6,016 nucleotides of DNA from Bacteroidota bacterium (lineage in GTDB: Bacteria > Bacteroidota > Bacteroidia > Chitinophagales > Chitinophagaceae), in assembly GCA_023427575.1 (NCBI GenBank), contig JAEZAY010000129.1:1-6016 (forward strand), in the 5' to 3' direction. Shown here piece after piece: positions 1-5,418 of the stretch. The notes beneath the pieces were generated by a model that saw only the letters and a program-made list of their open reading frames with translations, searched no databases and had not been told where the DNA came from. The position numbers and the translations under genes are program-made. Positions within the stretch are counted from its first letter, which is position 1. Each line of letters opens with the position of its first letter.

Positions 1-1
1 C

Positions 2-67
2 GGAACGCGAGTCGGAAGTCCAGTCTGGGTGCATTCGTTGAAAGCGTTATTTTCCTATTACATCTAA
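2..67 (+). CDS. possible 3' end of an upstream gene (partial, unidentified)
   Basis: One forward frame is open from the window edge for 21 codons and stops with TAA at 65-67; its last residues read HSLKALFSYYI. The composition, with aromatic and hydrophobic residues near a short tail, could be a real protein C-terminus, but 21 codons are too few to assign a family. A second forward frame is open to a TAA at 73-75, and the reverse strand is also partly open here, so the choice of frame is uncertain. If real, the gene would lie about 110 bases upstream of the NADH dehydrogenase, far enough for that gene to have its own promoter. Confidence 0.3.
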   Translation, partial: GTRVGSPVWVHSLKALFSYYI

Positions 68-85
68 GGAAATAAAAATCGAAAA

Positions 86-121
86 TATATAAAGTATAAA
101 AGTGCTTAAATACTTTAAATA
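86..121. repeat. AT-rich imperfect dyad upstream of the NADH dehydrogenase gene
   Basis: An 8-bp perfect inverted repeat, TAAAGTAT at 90-97 and ATACTTTA at 110-117, surrounds a smaller AAG/CTT pair at 100-102 and 105-107. Pairing continues outward with one mismatch to 86 and 121. The two-base centre is too small for a tight RNA hairpin and there are almost no G-C pairs, so a binding site for a dimeric DNA-binding protein is more likely than a terminator. It ends four bases before the presumed -7 promoter box, covering the -33 region. Confidence 0.4.
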
Positions 122-125
122 ATCG

Positions 126-133
126 TAGTTTTG
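126..133 (+). promoter_or_regulatory. putative -7 promoter box of the NADH dehydrogenase gene
   Basis: TAGTTTTG matches the Bacteroidota -7 consensus TAnnTTTG at every fixed base. It lies 43 bases before the ATG at 177, which would give a leader of roughly 37 bases. The -33 element is weak: only a TG at 103-104 falls near the expected spacing, inside the AT-rich dyad. The match is seen directly; promoter function is inferred. Confidence 0.45.
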
Positions 134-176
134 TTTTTGAAGCGATTTTATTCATTTAAAACAAAATTCAGGTATC

Positions 177-1502
177 ATGAGTTCCGAATATACATCCACC
201 AAACGTAAACGCGTGGTTATAGTTGGTGCCGGCTTTGCCGGACTGACCCTGGCCCGGAAACTATCGCCGCTTTATTTTGAGGTGGTTCTAATCGACAAAA
301 ATAATTACCATCAGTTTCAGCCTCTCTTATACCAGGTGGCTACCGCCGGGCTGGAGCCGAGCAGCATCAGCTTCCCGCTTCGAAAAATATTTCAGAATAA
401 AAGCAATATCTATATCCGGATCGCCGAGGTAAAAAGGATTCATCCCGATCGCTCTGTTATTGAAACTTCCATAGGGACAATGATGTACGATTACCTGGTA
501 CTTGCCAGTGGTGCCGAAACCAACTTTTTTGGAAACCGTCCCCTGCAGCAGAACAGTTATTCAATGAAATCGGTTTCAGACGCGCTGTTAATCCGTAACA
601 GTCTGTTGCAAAACTATGAGCAGGCCCTGGTTAGTTCCGATGAAAATGAAAGGGAGTCGTTATTAAACATTGTCATCGTGGGGGGCGGACCCACCGGGGT
701 AGAACTGGCGGGCGCGGTTGCCGAAATGCGAAATCAGCTATTGCCCAAAGACTATCCCGAGCTCAATTTTAACCGGATGAAAATTTATCTTCTGGAGGCT
801 GCGCCAAATTTACTGGGGTCGATGAGCCGGCGTTCAGCAGAAACCGTGCGCAACTATCTGGTCAAAATGGGGGTGGATCTTAAAACAAATCTGGCGGTGA
901 CAAATTATGACGGCAGAACCGTTGAACTGAGTGATGGTGGTTCCATTCAGAGCCGTTGTTTGATCTGGACGGCCGGAGTAAAAGGTCTTCCTATCCCTGG
1001 CTTGCCACAGCATTGCCTTTTGCCGAATCAGCGCGTATTGGTGGATGGTTATAACCGGGTTCCCGGCATGAACAATATTTTTGTGATCGGCGATCTTGCT
1101 TCGATGAGCAGTGAAGCCAATCCAAAAGGTCATCCACAGGTTGCCCCGGTAGCCATGCAGCAGGCTTCATTGTTGGCAGAAAACCTGAAAAGAATAGCCG
1201 ATGGGAAAACTAAAAAACGTTTTCAATACAAAGACAAAGGCAGCATGGCAACCGTAGGTAAAAATAAAGCAGTGGCTGAATTAAAATCGCTGCGCTTCAG
1301 CGGTTACCCGGCCTGGGCCATGTGGATGTTTATTCATTTGATGTCGGTGATCGGGGTTAAAAACAGAGTTCTAATCCTCATCAACTGGGTATGGCAATAT
1401 CTTACTTATGATCAATCCTTACGGTTAATTATAAAGCCCAGTGAAAAGAAAAAACAACCGGGAATACCGGAAATCCGAAGGCCCATTCGTCAAACGGCCT
1501 GA
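177..1502 (+). CDS. ndh: type II NADH:quinone oxidoreductase (NDH-2)
   Basis: This is a single-subunit, non-proton-pumping flavoenzyme that passes electrons from NADH through FAD to membrane quinone on the cytoplasmic face. An FAD-binding Rossmann motif GxGxxG is at residues 17-22, with an acidic residue at the end of the next strand (D40). A second GxGxxG for NADH is at 169-174, followed by E207; an acid there fits preference for NADH over NADPH. The second FAD motif IGD is at 304-306. The quinone-site region at 319-330 reads HPQVAPVAMQQA. The C-terminal part, about 376-418, is rich in Trp, Tyr and aliphatic residues, as in the amphipathic membrane anchor of this family, and ends in a basic tail. 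The length of 441 residues is normal and the frame is intact. The ATG at 177 lacks a strong Shine-Dalgarno, which is usual in Bacteroidota. The family assignment is firm; a sulfide:quinone reductase is less likely because the C-terminus and the NDH-2 motifs match throughout. Confidence 0.95.
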   Translation: MSSEYTSTKRKRVVIVGAGFAGLTLARKLSPLYFEVVLIDKNNYHQFQPLLYQVATAGLEPSSISFPLRKIFQNKSNIYIRIAEVKRIHPDRSVIETSIGTMMYDYLVLASGAETNFFGNRPLQQNSYSMKSVSDALLIRNSLLQNYEQALVSSDENERESLLNIVIVGGGPTGVELAGAVAEMRNQLLPKDYPELNFNRMKIYLLEAAPNLLGSMSRRSAETVRNYLVKMGVDLKTNLAVTNYDGRTVELSDGGSIQSRCLIWTAGVKGLPIPGLPQHCLLPNQRVLVDGYNRVPGMNNIFVIGDLASMSSEANPKGHPQVAPVAMQQASLLAENLKRIADGKTKKRFQYKDKGSMATVGKNKAVAELKSLRFSGYPAWAMWMFIHLMSVIGVKNRVLILINWVWQYLTYDQSLRLIIKPSEKKKQPGIPEIRRPIRQTA

Positions 1503-1530
1503 TTGTTTTGTGATTGAATGGCCATCCGGT

Positions 1531-1547
1531 GGTTATAATTTATAACC
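1531..1547. promoter_or_regulatory. 17-bp palindrome, possible operator ahead of the cupin gene
   Basis: GGTTATAATTTATAACC has two perfect 8-bp arms around a single central T. It lies in the 113-bp gap between the NADH dehydrogenase and the cupin gene, centred about 21 bases upstream of a candidate -7 box. That is where a -33 element or a dimeric regulator site would fall. The stem is AT-rich and lacks a following T-tract, so it is unlikely to terminate the upstream gene. Function is inferred from position and symmetry only. Confidence 0.4.
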
Positions 1548-1559
1548 TGGCTTATTTCT

Positions 1560-1567
1560 TATCTTCG
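1560..1567 (+). promoter_or_regulatory. candidate -7 promoter box of the cupin gene
   Basis: TATCTTCG matches seven of eight positions of a TAnnTTTG box and sits 48 bases before the ATG at 1616. No clear TTG is present about 20 bases upstream, where the palindrome lies instead. The identical 8-mer occurs on the minus strand 55 bases before the TRIC-like gene. A weak prediction. Confidence 0.3.
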
Positions 1568-1615
1568 GAGAAGAAGCAGCCTTTTGCTTTTCTTTTAATT
1601 AATAAATTAACTGCT

Positions 1616-2008
1616 ATGGAAAACAAATCATCTGAACAAGACCATCAGCGTCCCGATGGCAATCGATTGTTAGATGCATCGCTGTTTCGTATGGATTTGA
1701 ATCAGTTTGCAGATCAGATTAAAAACGAAGCGGGCTGGAAAACGGGCGACAAAAATTCAATCACTGTTTACAAATCGGAAAACCTGCGGATCGTTCTGAT
1801 TGGGTTGCACAAGGAAGCTGAACTCAAAAAACATACCGCGATAGGCACTATCAGCGTGCAGGTTCTGGAGGGGAAAATCAGGTTTTCCACCGAAGAAGAA
1901 AGCGTTGAATTAACAAAAGGGGAAATGATTGCGCTGCATAAACAAATTCCGCATCAGGTTCAGGCAATTGAAGAAAGCATCTTTCTGCTCACTGTAGCTG
2001 TAACCTGA
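1616..2008 (+). CDS. small cupin-domain protein
   Basis: The 130-residue product is a single-domain cupin, a small beta-barrel. After a polar, probably flexible N-terminus of about 25 residues, the first cupin motif is at about 64-90 (HKEAELKKH...VQVLEGKIRF) and the second at about 97-118 (LTKGEMIALHKQIPHQV). Motif 1 keeps H73 and the glycine before the next strand (G86). Motif 2 keeps the Pro-His pair P112-H113. The usual HxH pair and glutamate of metal-binding cupins are not all present, so a metal site may be reduced or absent and no substrate can be named. I chose the ATG at 1616 because an upstream TTG at 1514 would add 34 residues that do not look like cupin sequence and cross the palindrome and presumed promoter. 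The gene lies 113 bp after the NADH dehydrogenase and may have its own promoter. Similar small cupins are common in Bacteroidota genomes with no defined role. Confidence 0.85.
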   Translation: MENKSSEQDHQRPDGNRLLDASLFRMDLNQFADQIKNEAGWKTGDKNSITVYKSENLRIVLIGLHKEAELKKHTAIGTISVQVLEGKIRFSTEEESVELTKGEMIALHKQIPHQVQAIEESIFLLTVAVT

Positions 2009-2011
2009 GAT

Positions 2012-2656
2012 TTATTTGTTTTTCGGGTGATTTTTTGAATTGCCTGAACTCTCCGGCAACACCGGCAATTGAATATGATATTGAATGGCAATTAAGCGCA
2101 CCAGAATAACCGTTAGTGCTCCGATAAGTTCACTCAGATCGGATGGGAAATCCAAATAATAAAAAATAAAATAAACCAGGCCCCCGGCCACACAGGCGAG
2201 GGCATAAACATCTTTCCGCAGGATCAGCGGCACCTCGTTTAAAAGAACATCGCGTAAAATTCCGCCAACGGCGCCTGTGGCGGTACCCATAAAAATGCAA
2301 ACCCAAACGGGAAGCCCGGCATCCTGACTTTTGGTTAAACCAACAATAGTAAATAGTCCGAGGCCAATTGTATCGAATAAAAACAGCGTTTTACTCCATT
2401 TGGTGACTTTATCCTTAAACAAGATAGTAACCGCCAGGGCTAATGCGGTGATCAGAAAATAACTGCTGTTAAGCATCCAGAACGGCGTTACATCCAGCAA
2501 CAGATCGCGGAATGTTCCGCCTCCTGTGGCCGTTACTAACCCGATTATATAAGCGCCAAACCAGTCGATCTGTTTGCCAGATGCCATTCTGATTCCACTG
2601 ATCGCAAACGCAAAAGTTCCCAGCAGCTCGATGATTATCGTAAAATTGATTTCCAA
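2012..2656 (-). CDS. TRIC/UPF0126-family membrane protein, probable cation channel
   Basis: The 214-residue hydrophobic protein belongs to the bacterial family related to the trimeric intracellular cation channels (UPF0126, YicG-like), which form trimers with a pore in each subunit. It shows the family's internal duplication: GGGTFRDLLLD at 45-55 and GGILRDVLLN at 131-140, each with a Pro shortly after (P58, P143). About seven hydrophobic segments can be drawn: roughly 4-23, 31-50, 64-80, 91-107, 115-134, 149-167 and 174-192. The tail is polar and basic. The start codon is TTG at 2656: an in-frame stop lies five codons upstream, no ATG lies between, and the next Met is residue 24, inside the first repeat. 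It is the last of three minus-strand genes, 108 bp after the acetyltransferase, and may be read from both the upstream promoter and its own. It converges on the cupin gene with only 3 bp between stop codons. Ion selectivity cannot be read from the sequence. Confidence 0.88.
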   Translation of the reverse strand: MEINFTIIIELLGTFAFAISGIRMASGKQIDWFGAYIIGLVTATGGGTFRDLLLDVTPFWMLNSSYFLITALALAVTILFKDKVTKWSKTLFLFDTIGLGLFTIVGLTKSQDAGLPVWVCIFMGTATGAVGGILRDVLLNEVPLILRKDVYALACVAGGLVYFIFYYLDFPSDLSELIGALTVILVRLIAIQYHIQLPVLPESSGNSKNHPKNK

Positions 2657-2711
2657 GAATGCGGTTTGTTATTTTCTAATTTTCTTGTAACTGTAAAAAT
2701 CCATTGTCAAT

Positions 2712-2719
2712 CGAAGATA
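2712..2719 (-). promoter_or_regulatory. candidate -7 promoter box of the TRIC-like gene
   Basis: Read on the minus strand, TATCTTCG is a seven-of-eight match to TAnnTTTG, 55 bases before the TTG start. It is identical to the box proposed for the cupin gene. A TTGACA also occurs further downstream on this strand but has no matching -10 at the right distance. This would give the gene a promoter separate from the two genes before it. Confidence 0.25.
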
Positions 2720-2721
2720 CA

Positions 2722-2752
2722 GAAGCTTAATGCCGGATTTCGGAAAAGCTTC
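2722..2752 (-). terminator. stem-loop just downstream of the acetyltransferase gene
   Basis: GAAGCTT and AAGCTTC (2722-2728 and 2746-2752) form a 7-bp stem, with a nested CCG/CGG pair at 2733-2735 and 2741-2743. It begins about 12 bases after the acetyltransferase stop codon. No T-tract follows on the minus strand, so it may be a leaky terminator or a 3' end-protecting structure between this gene and the TRIC-like gene. Confidence 0.35.
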
Positions 2753-2764
2753 CCCTTCCCATAC

Positions 2765-3322
2765 TTAATTTCCCAACTGCATATGATCCATCAGGCTGCC
2801 AAATATCTGACGTTGACCCACCCGTTTGAAACCCATTTTCGTGTATAGCGATTTCGCGATCATATTTTCTGCATCTACCAATAATCCCAATTTTTGTTTT
2901 TGTCTATGAACATATTCCTCAATGGCAAACTCCATCAGTTTACTTCCGATGCCGCGGCCCTGCATGGAAGGCAGCACCCCGATCGTATCAAGATAATATT
3001 CGTTCCCAAAGCTTTCGTCTTCCAATTCCAGTCCTGGATTATAATGCTCACGAATGTACCGGAGCACCGGTGCCCGCAGTTCATACAGCCTGTCACCATC
3101 GTAAATATTAATCGTACCTGCTATTTCCAAATCCAATTCCGCTACATAACAATTCTGGTAAGAGTATTGATTAGCTTCTTTTTCCGCGAACGTTAACAAA
3201 AACGCAAATGCATCCCGGCGGTTTCTTTTTTGAATAAACTGGTAAACTATTTCTTCCATGGCCAGCAATAGGCAGTCAGCGATTCCTTCGGCATCTCTTT
3301 TTTCTGCCTGGCGAACGATCAT
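2765..3322 (-). CDS. GNAT-family N-acetyltransferase
   Basis: The 185-residue protein has the GCN5-related acetyltransferase fold, which transfers an acyl group from acyl-CoA to an amine. The N-terminus (IVRQAEKRDAEGIADCL) is typical of strand 1 and helix 1. Motif A spans about 110-135 (LDTIGVLPSMQGRGIGSKLM), with the CoA-pyrophosphate loop QGRGIG at 121-126. Motif B follows at about 147-167, ending in the common Tyr-x-x-x-Gly-Phe pattern (Y160, G164, F165). Between strands 3 and 4 is a longer charged segment, about 77-108, that may shape the acceptor site. The acceptor is unknown: protein N-termini, small amines and antibiotics are all possible in this superfamily. The ATG at 3322 fits the start of the domain. 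The gene lies 26 bp after the universal stress protein gene on the same strand, so the two are probably one transcript. Confidence 0.9.
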   Translation of the reverse strand: MIVRQAEKRDAEGIADCLLLAMEEIVYQFIQKRNRRDAFAFLLTFAEKEANQYSYQNCYVAELDLEIAGTINIYDGDRLYELRAPVLRYIREHYNPGLELEDESFGNEYYLDTIGVLPSMQGRGIGSKLMEFAIEEYVHRQKQKLGLLVDAENMIAKSLYTKMGFKRVGQRQIFGSLMDHMQLGN

Positions 3323-3348
3323 AGATCAGCATTTAACGGTTAAGGGAA

Positions 3349-4194
3349 TTAAGGCAGAACCACCAGTGGCAGCGAAGCATCGTCTATCAACTGATTGATC
3401 AAATATTTCCGGAATAGCTGATCGCTGAGTGCCCGCGAACCTTTTTGCACGACAAGCACCGTATTTGCCTGGGCGCAAACAATTGTTTTTAGTTCTTCCA
3501 GAACATCAGAGCCTTTTGAAACCTGGCATTTGATCTCCGGGCTGTTCTGAAATTTTAAACGCAGTTCCTCCAGATACTCTAAACTTTCATTTTCCGCATC
3601 ATCGTTTTCTATAATCGATATGAACTGAATCCGGCGGATAGTTTCCCGAAACGTTTCAGTGAAATGGCGGAAAGCGGTTTCATTTAAAACAAAGCGGTCA
3701 TTTATCGCAACGATGATATTTTCGGGGATCAGGTTACAGAAATTTTCCAGTCCTGTACAAAGTTTGGAAGGCACCGCCACCGTAATCCCGGCTGCCGAAT
3801 TAATGACAGTGTTGGCTGTACTTCCGATAAAGATCTTTTTTAAAAAGCCTGTTCCCTTTATGCCAAGGAAAATATAATCAACAATGGTATCCGTTCTCAA
3901 TTCCTGCAGTTGATCCGGAATTTCTTTTTCGCTAACCAGTAGCTGCAGATGGCCGTTTCCGGGAAACTGCGCCTCGGAAATCTGCCGCAGTTTTTCCAGG
4001 GCCTCTTCTTTTTCGTTTTCTGCAATTTCGGCCCTGATCTCGCGATCGCTCATTGCCGGTATGACCGGAACTGATTGATGAAGCAACAATAATTCAGCCC
4101 CGGTAATCTGGCTCCAGCGCTTGCCAAGCTCAGCAATGGTTTGTGAATAAGGAGAAAAATCAATTAATACAATAAATCTTATTTTGTCCACCAT
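3349..4194 (-). CDS. tandem-domain universal stress protein (UspA family)
   Basis: The 281-residue protein has two UspA-like alpha/beta domains. Domain 1 covers about 4-142: it opens with a hydrophobic strand ending in Asp (VLIDFS, D12) and carries the full ATP-binding signature G-2x-G-9x-G-S, with glycines at 111, 114 and 124 and S125, then a final strand ITVAVP. Domain 2 covers about 158-281, with a matching first strand IIVAIND (D166) and last strand LPLVVLP. Its nucleotide loop, around 249-264, has lost the G-x-x-G and G-S pattern, so only domain 1 is expected to bind ATP. Proteins with one active and one degenerate domain are common in Bacteroidota, where they are usually linked to survival of starvation or redox stress; that role is inferred. 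The gene leads a minus-strand run with the acetyltransferase and is divergent from the antiporter gene. Confidence 0.9.
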   Translation of the reverse strand: MVDKIRFIVLIDFSPYSQTIAELGKRWSQITGAELLLLHQSVPVIPAMSDREIRAEIAENEKEEALEKLRQISEAQFPGNGHLQLLVSEKEIPDQLQELRTDTIVDYIFLGIKGTGFLKKIFIGSTANTVINSAAGITVAVPSKLCTGLENFCNLIPENIIVAINDRFVLNETAFRHFTETFRETIRRIQFISIIENDDAENESLEYLEELRLKFQNSPEIKCQVSKGSDVLEELKTIVCAQANTVLVVQKGSRALSDQLFRKYLINQLIDDASLPLVVLP

Positions 4195-4332
4195 AATGAA
4201 TAAATAATCCGTTGATCTGGCTTCAATAACAGGATCAAATTAATGAAATTTGAATAGACAGCCATCATTGGCAGAAGCTATTTCAGATTCCGGCGGTCAG
4301 TCTTGTTGTATGTTGGCTTATACTTTTTAATT
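4195..4332. promoter_or_regulatory. shared divergent upstream region of the stress protein and antiporter genes
   Basis: This 138-bp gap must hold the start signals of both divergent genes. For the stress protein, minus-strand TTAATTTG (4243-4236) is a seven-of-eight match to TAnnTTTG, about 42 bases before the ATG. For the antiporter, plus-strand candidates are GAAATTTG (4245-4252) and TATGTTGG just before 4320, each also seven of eight. The two boxes around 4236-4252 sit side by side on opposite strands, so the promoters may overlap. No single box is convincing, and in this AT-rich sequence chance matches are likely. Confidence 0.3.
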
Positions 4333-5316
4333 ATGACGCTTCATCCGGCTTTAATATTTGCAGGCGGGCTTGTCATTATTCTGTTGGGTGCCGAGCTGGT
4401 TTTAAGAGGCGCTTCGCGGATAGCAGCCATGCTGGGCATTCCGCCCATGATCATCGGCGTTACCGTTGTGTCGGTTGGAACCAGTATGCCCGAACTGGCG
4501 GTGGGGGTAACAGCGGTAACCGATGGCATGGGGTCGCTGGCCGTTGGAAATATTGCGGGCACCAATATCCTGAATATCCTCTTTATTATGGGGCTTAGCG
4601 CGGCAATCCGTCCCTTGAAACTGCATCTGGCCAGCATCCGCCTCGATCTTCCTGTCATGATTGCTTCTGCCATTATCTTGTTTATAATGGCGGTAGATGG
4701 AGTGCTTACCCGCATGGAAGGGATCGTTCTGGTGCTTGCTTCCATTCTTTATGCGGCAGCCCTGGTTCTTCATAGTAAAAAGGAATCAGTAGAAATAAAA
4801 AAGGAATACGAAGAAGAATTTGGCTTGATCAGCTTATTGAAGGAGCGTTCGAAGTTAACAATGACGATAAATGCGGCCATCCTACTAATCGGCATTGCCC
4901 TCTCGGTGCTGGGCGCAAACCTGCTGGTAGAAGGCGCCGTCAGCATTGCGCTGGGAATGGGTGTTTCAGAAGCGGTTATTGGTCTGACCATTGTCGCCAT
5001 CGGAACTTCGGCTCCGGAACTGGCAACCACAATGGTGGCAACGTATAAAGACGAACGGGATGTGGCTGTTGGCAACCTGATCGGCAGCAGTATTTCAAAT
5101 ATACTGGTGATCCTGGGTTTAACCTGTATTGTTGCGCCGGACGGAATTGATATTGGCCGCGACGTGCTCTGGATTGATCTGCCCCTGGCCGCAGCCGTAG
5201 CCATCGTTTGTTATCCGGTGTTCCGGAGCGGGCAAATGGTAACCCGAAAAGAAGGAATCGCTTTTGTTTCGGCCTATCTGATCTACATGCTGATTTTGAT
5301 ATTCTTCCGAACCTAA
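4333..5316 (+). CDS. calcium/sodium antiporter (CaCA family, YrbG-like)
   Basis: The 327-residue membrane protein belongs to the cation/Ca2+ exchanger superfamily, which exports Ca2+ in exchange for Na+ or H+. It contains two inverted alpha repeats. Alpha-1 has GTSMPE at 49-54 and GNIAGTNILN at 72-81; alpha-2 has GTSAPE at 224-229 and GNLIGSSISN at 247-256. These place T50, S51, E54, T77, N81 and T225, S226, E229, S252, N256 at positions equivalent to the ion ligands of the archaeal NCX_Mj structure. Hydrophobic segments fill the rest, giving about ten helices. A charged loop at about 148-176, rich in Lys and Glu, joins the halves and has no added regulatory domain, as usual in bacteria. I chose the ATG at 4333: a TTG at 4303 would add ten residues, but the family start aligns best here. 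E. coli YrbG is the nearest named relative, although its substrate is not certain. The frame is intact. Confidence 0.93.
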   Translation: MTLHPALIFAGGLVIILLGAELVLRGASRIAAMLGIPPMIIGVTVVSVGTSMPELAVGVTAVTDGMGSLAVGNIAGTNILNILFIMGLSAAIRPLKLHLASIRLDLPVMIASAIILFIMAVDGVLTRMEGIVLVLASILYAAALVLHSKKESVEIKKEYEEEFGLISLLKERSKLTMTINAAILLIGIALSVLGANLLVEGAVSIALGMGVSEAVIGLTIVAIGTSAPELATTMVATYKDERDVAVGNLIGSSISNILVILGLTCIVAPDGIDIGRDVLWIDLPLAAAVAIVCYPVFRSGQMVTRKEGIAFVSAYLIYMLILIFFRT

Positions 5317-5372
5317 ATTGAAACAATATGTCCTTCGAAGCAGGATTTAAATGCGGATTTTTACTTAAAACT

Positions 5373-5403
5373 GCTCTCCGAAAAATTGGCTTACGCGGAG
5401 AGC
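5373..5403 (-). terminator. stem-loop between convergent genes, probable terminator of the VOC gene
   Basis: GCTCTCCG (5373-5380) and CGGAGAGC (5396-5403) form a perfect 8-bp, GC-rich stem with a 15-base loop. On the minus strand it starts 15 bases after the VOC gene's stop and is followed by AGTTTTAAG, a short U-run. On the plus strand it lies 56 bases after the antiporter stop but no U-run follows, so it serves the minus-strand gene better. A second stem, AGAGC/GCTCT at 5399-5403 and 5408-5412 with loop TTAG, overlaps its right arm and would compete with it. Confidence 0.5.
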
Positions 5404-5418
5404 TTAGGCTCTGTAAGT

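Noticed and set aside
834..1133. 99-codon minus-strand open frame inside the NADH dehydrogenase gene
   Set aside because: It lies wholly opposite conserved NDH-2 sequence and has no recognisable domain.
1514..1615. N-terminal extension of the cupin protein from a TTG
   Set aside because: The extra 34 residues are not cupin-like and cover the palindrome and candidate promoter; the ATG at 1616 gives a normal protein.
2038..2070. Inverted repeat AATTGCC/GGCAATT near the end of the TRIC-like gene as a terminator
   Set aside because: It lies inside coding sequence, has a 19-base gap, and is followed on the minus strand by an A-run instead of a T-run.
2666..3877. Plus-strand open frames at 2666-2848, 2894-3196 and 3659-3877
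   Set aside because: The last two lie wholly opposite the acetyltransferase and stress-protein genes, and the first spans a gap and the end of the acetyltransferase gene. None shows protein-like features.
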